Positions 8,087 through 16,810 of a DNA stretch of 33,784 bases are shown one piece after another (position 1 is the stretch's first letter; each line of letters begins with the position of its first letter). Source of the DNA: an uncultured Bacteroides sp. (GTDB taxonomy: Bacteria; Bacteroidota; Bacteroidia; Bacteroidales; Bacteroidaceae); NCBI GenBank assembly GCA_900556845.1, contig USQO01000015.1, positions 1 to 33,784 of the forward strand, given 5' to 3'. A model generated the notes under the pieces. The model saw only the letters and a program-made list of their open reading frames with translations. It searched no databases and was not told where the DNA came from. The position numbers were made by a program, and so were the translations under genes.

Positions 8087-8674
8087 ATGCTAAACAATCT
8101 CGAGAAATACCACGTAATACTGGCATCTAATTCTCCACGGCGCAAAGAACTGCTGGCCGGTTTGGGAATTAAATACGAAGTCCGGGTATTGGACGGAATA
8201 GACGAATCTTATCCGCCTCACCTGTCGGGAGAAGAAATTCCGGTACACATTGCCTGCCAGAAAGCTGCCGCCTATCAAAAGACACAAGCTGAAAACGAGC
8301 TGATTATTACAGCCGACACCATTGTTTACCTGGATGGAAAAGTTTTGGGAAAGCCTCATGACGAAAAAGAAGCATACGATATGCTCCGCAGCCTGTCGGG
8401 CCGTACCCATCAGGTTATTACCGGTGTATGCCTTACCACCACCCGGACTCAGCACTGTTTCGCTTCGGTCACCGAAGTGACTTTTGATGGACTGACCGAT
8501 GAAGAAATTCAGTTCTATATCGAACATTACCGTCCGATGGACAAGGCCGGTGCTTACGGCATTCAGGAATGGATAGGATATATCGGTGCCAAGAAGCTCA
8601 CCGGAAGTTATTTCAACGTGATGGGACTTCCCGTGCAGCGTCTGTATCAGGAGCTGAAGAAAATGAATCTTTGA
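8087..8674 (+). CDS. maf: Maf-family nucleoside triphosphate pyrophosphatase
   Basis: A 195-residue Maf protein, a house-cleaning enzyme hydrolysing non-canonical or UTP/dTTP-type nucleotides to monophosphates. The signature LASNSPRRKELLAGLG (about 11-26), the catalytic-base region ADTIVYLDGKVLGKP, the SGRTHQVITGVCL segment and KAGAYGIQEW are all in place. Length is normal. It ends the plus-strand run and is followed within 20 bases by a strong hairpin shared with the convergent queH. Confidence 0.92.
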   Translation: MLNNLEKYHVILASNSPRRKELLAGLGIKYEVRVLDGIDESYPPHLSGEEIPVHIACQKAAAYQKTQAENELIITADTIVYLDGKVLGKPHDEKEAYDMLRSLSGRTHQVITGVCLTTTRTQHCFASVTEVTFDGLTDEEIQFYIEHYRPMDKAGAYGIQEWIGYIGAKKLTGSYFNVMGLPVQRLYQELKKMNL

Positions 8675-8691
8675 TTTATTTTTCACGAAAT

Positions 8692-8742
8692 ACAACAAGG
8701 ACATCTTTCCTGCACACGTCAACGGAAAGATGTCCTTGTTGT
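8692..8742. terminator. Bidirectional terminator hairpin between maf and queH
   Basis: A 19-base perfect inverted repeat (8692-8710 with 8724-8742; core AAGGACATCTTTCC and its complement) with a 13-base loop. T-rich sequence follows on each strand. It lies between two convergent genes and probably ends both transcripts. Confidence 0.88.
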
Positions 8743-8743
8743 T

Positions 8744-9361
8744 TTATTCATGTTTGTCAGTCTTTGTTTCCACGCTGCCAGCACTGCGCATGCTGAACTC
8801 ACACCCGCAATATTGCTGATTGTAGAAATCATACTCCTTAATAATCGCAATACGCCGCTCGCTAAGTCCGCCTTTGCGCCAGTTTTGATCCCACCATACC
8901 ACATCCGGATAGAAGCTCACGGCATAGGCTCCTGCCTCGTTTATCTGCTCCAGACTTTTCCAGCGCGAAGAAGCCAGTGTCGTAGTTATCACCGTAAAGC
9001 CATGCTCGTGTGCATAACGGGCCGTATCCTTCAGACGCATCTTAAAACATTTCAGGCATCGCCCTCCCCGCTCCGGTTCCTGCTCCAATCCTTTCATTTC
9101 ACATTGCCAGGCCGTGTGGTCGTAATCAGCATCCACAATGTCCAATCCCAGCGACTCGGCATAACGCGTACACTCGTCTTTGCGAATCAGGTATTCCTCC
9201 AGCGGATAAATATTGGGATTGCAATAATAAATGGTAGGACGAATCCCGTACTGCAACAGACACTCGATAATAGCAGACGAACAAGGAGCACAGCAAGTAT
9301 GCAGCAACACCTTATCGGCTCCGCCAGGTACCACCAGTTCAAATTTCTTTTTTTTCATCAT
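8744..9361 (-). CDS. queH: Epoxyqueuosine reductase QueH
   Basis: A 205-residue protein of the QueH (DUF208) family, which reduces epoxyqueuosine to queuosine in tRNA, replacing the unrelated B12-dependent QueG. The diagnostic cysteines are present: HTCCAPCSS near the N-terminus (Cys23, Cys24, Cys27), GGRCLKCFKMRL in the middle and QQYCGC near the C-terminus, consistent with Fe-S and metal binding. Two adjacent ATG codons occur at 9361 and 9358; AGGGG at 9366-9363 fits the second slightly better. A TTG-initiated extension to 9385 is less likely. Its upstream gap to the MarR-type gene contains a structured element. Confidence 0.9.
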   Translation of the reverse strand: MMKKKKFELVVPGGADKVLLHTCCAPCSSAIIECLLQYGIRPTIYYCNPNIYPLEEYLIRKDECTRYAESLGLDIVDADYDHTAWQCEMKGLEQEPERGGRCLKCFKMRLKDTARYAHEHGFTVITTTLASSRWKSLEQINEAGAYAVSFYPDVVWWDQNWRKGGLSERRIAIIKEYDFYNQQYCGCEFSMRSAGSVETKTDKHE

Positions 9362-9388
9362 TCCCCTAATTTCGTATAACGACAAAAT

Positions 9389-9421
9389 GCAGCAAGCCCC
9401 ATCCTGCGATGGTCCTGCCGC
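9389..9421 (-). other. Structured RNA hairpin in the leader of queH
   Basis: On the minus strand an eight-pair outer stem (two G-U pairs) and a five-pair inner stem (CCATC/GATGG) close on a GCAG tetraloop. It is followed by ATTTT and a second weak hairpin before queH. It may be an attenuator or weak terminator between the MarR gene and queH. Confidence 0.45.
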
Positions 9422-9449
9422 ACTTTTATAGTATTATTATCGAAAAAAA

Positions 9450-9824
9450 TCAGAAACAACCTGTGTTTGAAGGGAACAATGGACGCAAATAATCCGGTAT
9501 CTCCACTCCGTCACGGCGTATGCCTTGCAAGCAAGCCAAGCCACTGGCAGTAAGCGTAAAATACATCTGACGTTTATCCTTCTCGCCCAACTGGCGGACA
9601 ATAAGCTCCCGCTGTTCCACAGCACGAATAATCTTCGAGGTATGCGAAGCAGCCAGTCCCGTACGCTCTACAATCATACTTGCTGTCACCGTCTCGCTGC
9701 CGATGCTGCAAAGCACCATTGCCTCGTTCAGTGAAACTCCATGTGCAGCAATCAGACTGTTTTCCAATTCTGTCATCGCCTTAACCAAGTCGCGCATCAC
9801 ACAAATGCATTCTATTTTCTCCAT
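9450..9824 (-). CDS. MarR-type winged-helix regulator
   Basis: A 124-residue protein with the MarR layout: N-terminal dimerisation helix, then a winged helix-turn-helix from about 30 to 100. The recognition region reads TASMIVERTGLAASHTSKIIRAVEQRELIVRQ and the wing contains EKDKRQMYFTLTASG. It lacks the long C-terminal dimer helix, so it is short for the family. Five cysteines (6, 8, 39, 98, 123) are notable, with the CxC at 6-8 in the dimer helix. It begins ten bases after the sulfur-transfer fusion gene and is surely co-transcribed with it, suggesting it senses sulfane sulfur or thiol stress. That role is inference. Confidence 0.82.
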   Translation of the reverse strand: MEKIECICVMRDLVKAMTELENSLIAAHGVSLNEAMVLCSIGSETVTASMIVERTGLAASHTSKIIRAVEQRELIVRQLGEKDKRQMYFTLTASGLACLQGIRRDGVEIPDYLRPLFPSNTGCF

Positions 9825-9834
9825 ACAATTCCAA

Positions 9835-12300
9835 TCAAATAAATAAGTTCAAATTAGCCTGTTCGGCACGTTCCATGTAAGTAGCCACACCACCTACCGT
9901 AACATTGTCAAGCAGCTCTTCCCGCTTCACTCCCATCACGTCCATCGACATCTGGCAGGCTATAAACTCTACGCCATTGGCTATAGCCTGAGCACGCAAC
10001 TGCTCCAGCGAATCCACTCCCTTACGGTTCATCAGGAAGCGCATCATTTTCGCTCCCATGCCACCCATGTTCATTTTAGACAGCTTGAGGTGTTGCGAAT
10101 CAGACGGAAGCATCCATCCGAACATCTTGCCAAAGATATCTTTTTTTACGTTTGGTTTAGCTACCTTCTTAATAACATTTAACCCCCAGAAGGTAAAAAA
10201 GATAGAAACTTTCTTTCCCGTTGCTGCCGCGCCGTTGGCCAGTACAAACGTAGCCAATGCCTTATCGAGGTCATCACTGAACATGATGAAAGTCTTTCCA
10301 TCGCTTCCTGCCACCGGTTTCACAGCTTCGGCACTGCAAGGCGTACTTTTTTCGACCAGTACCTTATAGACTCCAGCCTCAGCCTTTGTGGACAGGAACT
10401 TATTACCCGTTGTACGGCACCATGCCTCAGCATCTCTTGGGAAGCCCGCATCCGTAGCGCGAATCTCCAGACACTCGCCCGGTTTCAGTCCATCCATGGT
10501 CGATTTCAGTTTCAGAATCGGACCGGGACACTGGATGCCGCAAGCATCTACTTTCACCACCTGTGTTTGTGCATCTGCAGCTACCGAGCAAGCGCATGCA
10601 GATGTACCTGCCTCATCACAACCGTCATCTGCATCGGGTAAACAGACAGGCGTAACAGCCGCCTTGTATGTCTTCAATCCACCTATCAGATTGCGTACTT
10701 TTTTATAACCTAATCCTTTCAGGATATTAGATGCCAAATAACCACGCAAACCTACACCGCAGAACACGTATACCGGCTTATCTTCAGGAATTTCGCGATA
10801 ACGCTCACGCAAGTCGTCCAGCGGAACATTGATAGCCCCCGGAATGCTTCCTAATGAAAATTCGTCCGGCGTACGTACATCCACCAGCGTTACCTTGGCC
10901 GTATCGGCTGCCTGCATTTCTCTCCAGTACAGAGGATTCATCTTTCCCGACAAGATATTGCCGGCTACATATCCTGCTACAGCAACCGGATCTTTGGCTG
11001 ATGAGAAAGGAGGAGCGTAGGCATGCTCCAGTTCCATCAGGTCGTATACCGTTTCCTTATGCTTAATCACCAGTGCCAGTTCGTCGATGCGCTTGTCCAC
11101 TCCGTCGTATCCCACAATCTGTGCTCCGTAAAGCTGACCGGTAGCCGGTGCAAATACGACTTTAATAGCCATCTGCAATGCTCCCGGATAATATCCCGCA
11201 TGCGAGCCCGAATGGATAGTTGCCGAAAGGTAGTCAATGCCCATCTGTTTCAACCGTTTTGCTGCCAGACCTGTCGATGCAACCGTCATGTCGAATACCT
11301 TCGCAATAGAAGTTCCTATCGCACCCTCGTATTTCACTTTGTTCCCGAAAACCATATTGTCGGCAACAATACGCGCCTGACGGTTGGCCGGACCAGCCAG
11401 ATAATTCAACCACGACTTGCCTGTAACAGGATGCGGATATTCAATGGCATCCCCCACCGCATATACATCCTCGGCCGAAGTCTGCAAATATTCGTTCACG
11501 GCAATTCCTTTCATCTCACCCAAAGCTATACCCGCTTCCTGAGCCAGACGTGTTTCCGGACGTACACCTATCGAAAGAATCACCAAATCAGCATGCACAC
11601 GGATACCCGACTTAAAGACAACCGTTACTCCTGTTTCTTCCGGTTCGAAAGCCTCTACAGCCTGCTCCAGATACAAGCGGACCCCCTTCTGCTGCAAATG
11701 CTCGTGCACCAGCGAAGCCATGGAATAGTCTATCGGTCCCATCACCTGATTGGCCATCTCTACGACTGCCACTTCCGAACCAGCCTCCTTCAGATTCTCG
11801 GCCATTTCCAGTCCGATAAATCCGGCACCTATAATCACTGAATTCTTCACCTTGTTCTGCTGCAGGTAAGTCTTGATTCTGTCGGTATCATTCACATTAC
11901 GCAATGTAAAAATACCCTTGCTGTCAATCCCCTTCAACGGCGGACGGACTGGAGATGCTCCCAGCGACAAAAGCAGTTTGTCGTATTTCTCCGTATACTC
12001 CTTGCCATCCGTGCAGCGTACGGTCACCGTCTTTTCGGCAGCATTAACTGCGGTCACTTCCGAGCCCGTACGTACGTCGATATTGAAACGCTTGCCAAAA
12101 GCCTGCGGTGTCTGTACAAACAGGCGGCTGCGGTCTTCTATCACTCCACCTATATAATAAGGCAATCCACAGTTTGCATACGAAATGTATTCTCCCTTTT
12201 CAAACAAAACGATTTCTGCCTCTTCTGTATTTCTTCTGATACGTGCTGCAGCCGTTGCTCCACCAGCTACTCCACCTACTATAACATACTTCAAACCCAT
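9835..12300 (-). CDS. CoA-disulfide reductase-rhodanese-TusA-DsrE fusion protein
   Basis: An 821-residue cytosolic protein with four sulfur-handling domains; residue numbers below count from ATG 12300. Residues 3-446 are an FAD/NAD(P)H disulfide reductase of the CoA-disulfide reductase type, with VIVGGVAGGATAA for FAD, the single catalytic Cys44 in SYANCGLPYY and the second nucleotide motif IIGAGFIGLEMAE. Residues about 464-549 are rhodanese, with Cys514 in VFCGVGLRG. A cysteine-rich linker (about 553-577) leads to TusA (about 582-651), with Cys591 in CGIQCPGP. The C-terminus (about 668-821) is a DsrE/DsrF-like domain with Cys782 in ACQMSMDVMG. It likely reduces or relays persulfide sulfur. 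I chose ATG 12300 over 12312 because it starts at the family N-terminus and leaves a 19-base leader from the predicted promoter. Confidence 0.92.
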   Translation of the reverse strand: MGLKYVIVGGVAGGATAAARIRRNTEEAEIVLFEKGEYISYANCGLPYYIGGVIEDRSRLFVQTPQAFGKRFNIDVRTGSEVTAVNAAEKTVTVRCTDGKEYTEKYDKLLLSLGASPVRPPLKGIDSKGIFTLRNVNDTDRIKTYLQQNKVKNSVIIGAGFIGLEMAENLKEAGSEVAVVEMANQVMGPIDYSMASLVHEHLQQKGVRLYLEQAVEAFEPEETGVTVVFKSGIRVHADLVILSIGVRPETRLAQEAGIALGEMKGIAVNEYLQTSAEDVYAVGDAIEYPHPVTGKSWLNYLAGPANRQARIVADNMVFGNKVKYEGAIGTSIAKVFDMTVASTGLAAKRLKQMGIDYLSATIHSGSHAGYYPGALQMAIKVVFAPATGQLYGAQIVGYDGVDKRIDELALVIKHKETVYDLMELEHAYAPPFSSAKDPVAVAGYVAGNILSGKMNPLYWREMQAADTAKVTLVDVRTPDEFSLGSIPGAINVPLDDLRERYREIPEDKPVYVFCGVGLRGYLASNILKGLGYKKVRNLIGGLKTYKAAVTPVCLPDADDGCDEAGTSACACSVAADAQTQVVKVDACGIQCPGPILKLKSTMDGLKPGECLEIRATDAGFPRDAEAWCRTTGNKFLSTKAEAGVYKVLVEKSTPCSAEAVKPVAGSDGKTFIMFSDDLDKALATFVLANGAAATGKKVSIFFTFWGLNVIKKVAKPNVKKDIFGKMFGWMLPSDSQHLKLSKMNMGGMGAKMMRFLMNRKGVDSLEQLRAQAIANGVEFIACQMSMDVMGVKREELLDNVTVGGVATYMERAEQANLNLFI

Positions 12301-12325
12301 AATATCATACATTAGCTGATTACTT

Positions 12326-12359
12326 CAAATTTATTTTCCTCTGTGAAATTTTTCGCAAA
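12326..12359 (-). promoter_or_regulatory. Promoter of the sulfur-transfer fusion operon
   Basis: On the minus strand TAAATTTG (12333-12326) matches the -7 consensus, and TTTG (12359-12356) lies 22 bases upstream as the -33 element. The predicted start is near 12319. Confidence 0.6.
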
Positions 12360-12527
12360 TAAAAATAAATATTTCCATTCTAGAAAATTTCCATGAGAAA
12401 ATATTTCGTTTTTAACATAAGTTATCCTGAGAAGAAATACTTCTTAAAACTACACCTCCTAAAGTCTGTTTTTTCATCAATCTCCTCAAGTTTTTAAAGC
12501 CAAACCTTATTAAAAGAAAAAAAAGAG

Positions 12528-12535
12528 TATATTTG
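12528..12535 (+). promoter_or_regulatory. Candidate -7 box for the GH20 gene
   Basis: TATATTTG matches TAnnTTTG; the predicted start near 12542 gives a leader of about 73 bases. No good TTTG is seen at the -33 position. The 302-base divergent region 12313-12614 holds this box and the opposing promoter, and nothing else I recognise. Confidence 0.5.
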
Positions 12536-12614
12536 TAAAAATTGTAGCACAAATTACACTAGCTTTACAATTTTCGAACTCTGAATGTAATGTCATTTAT
12601 AAAAGAATCAATTT

Positions 12615-14573
12615 ATGAGAAAAAAACAAATTCTAGTTCCATTCTTCACAGCAGCCTTATTGCTCTTTTCTGCCTGCGAAGAAAAACTGGTAGACCACGT
12701 CAGCCTGATACCTCAAGCTGCTTCTGTGGAAATTCAGAACGGTTCATTGCCGCTTACTTCCCTGAATAGTATCCAAGTTCCCGACGAATGGAAAGCTACG
12801 GCGAATCACTTTGCCGAAAATTTAAGTAAGACAGCAAATCTTACCCTGTCAGTAAGTACAAACAATGCTCCTATCTCTATTGTTAAAAATACAAATTTAG
12901 ACAAGGAAGCTTATAAGTTGGAAATCACAACCAGCGGAGTCACTATCGAAGCAAGTGGTCTGCAAGGACTGAACCACGCTTTATCAACCCTACAACAGTT
13001 GATTCTGACTGCCACCAACGAAAAGCTGCCTGTGCTGACTATCAATGACAAACCACGCTTCGGCTACCGCGGACTGATGCTGGACTGCAGCCGCCACTTC
13101 TGGACAATAGACAATCTGAAAGAGACCATAGACCAGATGGCATTCTTCAAACTCAACACACTGCACATGCACCTGACAGACAACAATGCCTGGCGTCTGG
13201 CTATGGACAAATATCCGCAACTGACTGAAAAGGGTACATACTATTACGATTATCCGGAAATGTCCGGCAAATATTACAGCAAGCCAGAACTGAAAGATCT
13301 GGTACAATATGCACAAGAACGCGGCGTGGAAATCATTCCGGAAGTCGACCTGCCAGGACACTCTACCGCGCTGCTGGCTGCCCTGCCCCAGCTTTCGTGC
13401 AACGGCGGTACTTTCGAAGCTTATCCCGAAGAAAGACCTTTCAGTAAACGCAAGCGTGGTGCAGAAAACATGATTTGTGTCGGCAATCCAGAATCGCTGA
13501 AATTTGTAGAAGACGTAGTTAATGAGTTGACAGAAATCTTCCCTTCCCAGTACATTCATCTGGGAGGAGATGAAGTTCCTACCAACATTTGGGAAAAATG
13601 TCCGAAGTGCCAGGCGCTGTACAAACGCGAAAAAATGACACAGCCTGGAGAACTACAAGATTATTTCACCCGTAAGGTAAGCGAAATTATTCGTGCCAAA
13701 GGTAAGACGATGTTGGGCTGGGACGAAATCAATGACCGCAATGCTGCTACCCCCGAAGATATACTTACTGTATGGAGAGACGAAGGTACTCCTAACCAGT
13801 TGAAAGCACTGGAACGGAACATTCCGGTAATTATGTGTCCGCAGCACGGCTGTTACTTCGACTGGGGATATGCCGGAAACTCTACTCGCAAGGTATACGA
13901 GTGGGACCCCGTTCCCGAAAACATCGGTACCGACAAGCTGCCGCTTATCAAAGGTGGACAGGCTGCCCTGTGGACCGAACGTATTTCTACGCAAGACCGT
14001 GTGGAATGGATGCTCTACCCGCGTATCTGCGCACTGGCCGAAGTTTTCTGGTCGCCTAAAGAAAGCCGCAACTGGGACAACTTCTATCAACGTATCACCC
14101 AATATTATCCTATCATGGAAAAGCTGGGTATCAACTATTATGAAGACGATGCGCTGAATGAAAAAGAATTTGTTCCAAGCGAAGAAAAACCGGCTTTGAT
14201 ACGCCACGCCTTCATCGAAACAAATATCCCGGGGTCTCCGCTTTATCATGCCGAATATGCGTTCGACGGCAAGACCAATACCTTCTTCTGGGGAGGTGTT
14301 TCAGTAGGCAAGGAACATTATTTCAGCATCATTCTGGGTGAACCAACTAAGGTGAACGAAATCAATGTCATCACAGGCGACTCGAAAGACTATATCACCA
14401 AAGCCGATCTGCTGATTAGCACAGACGGAAACACATTCGAAAAAGTAGGTCAGTTTAACGACTTGGGCGAGGCTTCTGCCAAGCTGGATGGCAAGACCAT
14501 CAAGGCCGTAAAAATTCAGGTTACCGAACAGCACACCTGCTGGCCTATCATTAAGGAAATCATCCTGAAATAA
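12615..14573 (+). CDS. Lipoprotein beta-N-acetylhexosaminidase, GH20
   Basis: A 652-residue exo-hexosaminidase that removes terminal GlcNAc or GalNAc, for example from host mucin or N-glycans. It begins with a lipoprotein signal peptide (LLLFSAC, Cys21), so it is anchored in an envelope membrane. Residues about 30-150 are the GH20b alpha/beta domain, about 150-505 the catalytic barrel opening with RFGYRGLMLDCSRHFW. The catalytic pair Asp319-Glu320 lies in HLGGDEVP, and the substrate Trp region DILTVWRDEG follows. The C-terminal stretch (about 535-652) looks like an F5/8-type beta-sandwich carbohydrate-binding module. No SusC/SusD genes are adjacent, so it is a stand-alone glycan enzyme here. 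Confidence 0.93.
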   Translation: MRKKQILVPFFTAALLLFSACEEKLVDHVSLIPQAASVEIQNGSLPLTSLNSIQVPDEWKATANHFAENLSKTANLTLSVSTNNAPISIVKNTNLDKEAYKLEITTSGVTIEASGLQGLNHALSTLQQLILTATNEKLPVLTINDKPRFGYRGLMLDCSRHFWTIDNLKETIDQMAFFKLNTLHMHLTDNNAWRLAMDKYPQLTEKGTYYYDYPEMSGKYYSKPELKDLVQYAQERGVEIIPEVDLPGHSTALLAALPQLSCNGGTFEAYPEERPFSKRKRGAENMICVGNPESLKFVEDVVNELTEIFPSQYIHLGGDEVPTNIWEKCPKCQALYKREKMTQPGELQDYFTRKVSEIIRAKGKTMLGWDEINDRNAATPEDILTVWRDEGTPNQLKALERNIPVIMCPQHGCYFDWGYAGNSTRKVYEWDPVPENIGTDKLPLIKGGQAALWTERISTQDRVEWMLYPRICALAEVFWSPKESRNWDNFYQRITQYYPIMEKLGINYYEDDALNEKEFVPSEEKPALIRHAFIETNIPGSPLYHAEYAFDGKTNTFFWGGVSVGKEHYFSIILGEPTKVNEINVITGDSKDYITKADLLISTDGNTFEKVGQFNDLGEASAKLDGKTIKAVKIQVTEQHTCWPIIKEIILK

Positions 14574-14592
14574 CTAAAAGCATAAAACAATT

Positions 14593-14638
14593 AAAGGCTG
14601 TAATACACGACTAAGGTCAACGCATTACAGCCTTTTTT
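14593..14638 (+). terminator. Rho-independent terminator after the GH20 gene
   Basis: A 12-base perfect inverted repeat (14593-14604 and 14624-14635; AAGGCTGTAAT and its complement), then a T-run. Confidence 0.9.
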
Positions 14639-14794
14639 ATTATTGCGGTTCCTAAACTATTCCGATAAGGCCGGTGAGTTTCCTGCTTTTCACTGCAAAG
14701 AGGCAGTTTCAGCATTACAAAGATAAACCTTGTTTATAGCTGTAGCACACTTGCGGCATTGCAATGATAAACTCAGAACGGACCGGAAAATTGA

Positions 14795-16255
14795 CTATGC
14801 CTGAACTTTCTCCAGCGCAATACCCAGCACGGCAGCCAGTCCCTTACCGTAGTTTTCGTCGGCTTTCAGACAGTTCTTGATGTGACGGATTTTTATCTCC
14901 TCAGGAATGTCGCCCATAGCTCTGGCGGTATTTTCGAACAATACCTGCTGCTGCTCGGGAGACATCAGGCGGAACAAGTCGCCTGCCTGTGAATAATAGT
15001 CGGCATCATCTTCGCGGAAATCCCACTGATAAGCAGCACCATCCAGTTCCAAAGGCGGTTCCTTATACTCGTTCTGATGCTGCCACTCGCCAAAGCTGTT
15101 GGGTTCGTAACCGATGGTCGAGCCATGGTTTCCGTCCACACGCATCATGCCGTCTCTGTGATACATATTGAGGAACGGACAGCGGCTTCTGTTCACCGGA
15201 ATCTGATAATGGTTTACGCCCAGACGATAACGCTGCGCATCACCGTAGGAGAACAAGCGTCCCTGCAACATGCGGTCGGGCGAGAAGCTGATACCCGGCA
15301 CGACATTGGCCGGATTGAAGGCGGCCTGCTCTACATCGGCAAAATAGTTTTCGGGATTGCGGTTCAACTCGAGCACACCCACTTCGATAAGTGGATACTG
15401 TTTCTGCGACCATACCTTGGTCAGGTCGAACGGATTGAACGGACACTGTGCTGCCTGCTCTTCTGTCATGAGCTGCACAAACATCGTCCATCTCGGATAA
15501 TTACCCTTTTCAATATTTTCATACAAATCCCGCTGATGGCTTTCTCTGTCTTTCGCAATAACAGCTTCAGCCTCAGCATCGGTAAGATTCTTGATACCCT
15601 GCTGGGTATGGAAATGGAACTTCACCCACGTACGCTTTCCGGCAGCATCGATAAAGGAGAACGTATGACTTCCGTACCCATGCATGTGACGGTATGAATA
15701 AGGGATACCCCGGTCGCTCATGGTGATAGTCACCTGATGCAAAGCCTCCGGCAGCAAAGTCCAGAAATCCCAGTTGTTACGCGCACTGCGCATGTTGGTG
15801 CGCGGGTCGCGTTTCACGGCATGGTTCAAATCCGGGAACTTCAGCGGGTCGCGCAAGAAGAATACCGGTGTATTGTTTCCTACCAAGTCCCAGTTGCCTT
15901 CTTCAGTGTAGAACTTGATGGCAAAACCACGGATATCACGTTCGGCATCGGCTGCGCCTCGCTCACCGGCAACGGTAGAAAAGCGCACAAATACTTCTGT
16001 TTCTTTTCCTATCTGCGAAAAAATAGCAGCTTTGGTATATTTAGTAATATCGTGTGTCACCGTGAACTTACCAAAAGCTCCCGAACCCTTTGCATGCATA
16101 CGACGTTCGGGGATTACCTCACGGTCGAAATGCGCCAACTTTTCAAGAAACCATACATCCTGCAACAACATCGGGCCCCGACGTCCTGCTGTAGAAACAT
16201 TGTGATTGTCGGCTACAGGCGCACCTGAAGCACTTGTCAGTTTTTTATTTTCCAT
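14795..16255 (-). CDS. katA: Monofunctional haem catalase, small-subunit clade
   Basis: A 486-residue catalase converting hydrogen peroxide to water and oxygen. The distal histidine is His54 in RRMHAKGSGAFG, the conserved distal Asn region is LVGNNTPVFF (about 125-133), and the proximal haem ligand is Tyr337 in RLFSYGDAQRYRLG, with Arg333 nearby. Length fits the small clade 3 enzymes, which often bind NADPH. I use the ATG at 16255; a start at 16264 adds only three residues. It is the second gene after the flavodoxin-like gene, 27 bases downstream of it, and is probably co-transcribed. It gives an anaerobe tolerance to brief oxygen exposure. Confidence 0.96.
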   Translation of the reverse strand: MENKKLTSASGAPVADNHNVSTAGRRGPMLLQDVWFLEKLAHFDREVIPERRMHAKGSGAFGKFTVTHDITKYTKAAIFSQIGKETEVFVRFSTVAGERGAADAERDIRGFAIKFYTEEGNWDLVGNNTPVFFLRDPLKFPDLNHAVKRDPRTNMRSARNNWDFWTLLPEALHQVTITMSDRGIPYSYRHMHGYGSHTFSFIDAAGKRTWVKFHFHTQQGIKNLTDAEAEAVIAKDRESHQRDLYENIEKGNYPRWTMFVQLMTEEQAAQCPFNPFDLTKVWSQKQYPLIEVGVLELNRNPENYFADVEQAAFNPANVVPGISFSPDRMLQGRLFSYGDAQRYRLGVNHYQIPVNRSRCPFLNMYHRDGMMRVDGNHGSTIGYEPNSFGEWQHQNEYKEPPLELDGAAYQWDFREDDADYYSQAGDLFRLMSPEQQQVLFENTARAMGDIPEEIKIRHIKNCLKADENYGKGLAAVLGIALEKVQA

Positions 16256-16282
16256 AATGTTCATCTATTAATGGTTAATATG

Positions 16283-16708
16283 CTATGAATTACGAATGAA
16301 TACATCGAGCAGCTGCTTATCTTCGGCAGTCAGAAATCCGGTTTTAGACCGGAGGAAGGGAACCCGTATACGGGACGGTACTTCCATCACTTTTTTCATC
16401 CTGCCCAACAGACTTCCTGTTCTGATTTTATAGGTCGTAAAAAAAAGCAACCGCTCCGGAGGTATCAGTCCCGCCATCTTACGGCTGTATTCCACCCAAC
16501 GCTTATGCGGATGCTGCCCTACAACAAACCATCCGCACGTCCAGCAGCCGGATATCAGCACGTCGGCCTGCCGGAGTTTTTCTACATCGAAATCCGAGAT
16601 GGAGCTCAAGCTTACACTGACTCCCTTCGACCACAAATACATGGCTATTTCTCGGGCATAAGATGCGGTTTTTCCTTTATGACTATAATATAGAACCACT
16701 GCTTTCAT
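16283..16708 (-). CDS. Flavodoxin-like protein
   Basis: A 141-residue flavodoxin-fold protein. The FMN-phosphate loop is at the N-terminus (YYSHKGKTASYAREI, residues 7-21), and the second flavin loop is GCWTCGWFVVGQHP. The last third departs from electron-transfer flavodoxins and lacks their acidic character; it is basic (RMKKVMEVPSRIRVPFLRSK). It may be a small quinone or thiol-linked flavoprotein. It precedes the catalase by 27 bases in the same direction, pointing to a role in oxidative stress. The reaction is unknown. Confidence 0.78.
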   Translation of the reverse strand: MKAVVLYYSHKGKTASYAREIAMYLWSKGVSVSLSSISDFDVEKLRQADVLISGCWTCGWFVVGQHPHKRWVEYSRKMAGLIPPERLLFFTTYKIRTGSLLGRMKKVMEVPSRIRVPFLRSKTGFLTAEDKQLLDVFIRNS

Positions 16709-16732
16709 GTACGATTATTTTTTTTGTAAAAA

Positions 16733-16769
16733 TATGCATTCCGAAAACTTTGGCTATATTTGTAAATAT
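16733..16769 (+). promoter_or_regulatory. Promoter of the LysR gene with overlapping inverted repeat
   Basis: TATATTTG at 16755-16762 is the -7 box and TTTG at 16733-16736 the -33 element, 18 bases apart. The inverted repeat ATATTTGTAAATAT (16756-16769) overlaps the -7 box and could be an autoregulatory site for the LysR protein. Confidence 0.55.
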
Positions 16770-16810
16770 TCTTTTTTCCGATAATACCCATAGATAAAAA
16801 CGATTAATAT

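Noticed and set aside
11023..11841. 272-codon plus-strand open frame inside the sulfur-relay gene
   Set aside because: It lies antisense to the strongly conserved reductase domain; composition is Cys/His/Arg-rich as in shadow frames.
14639..14794. ATAAAC/GTTTAT inverted repeat (14723-14737) as a catalase terminator
   Set aside because: The stem is only six pairs and lacks a T-run on the minus strand, so it is not listed as a feature.
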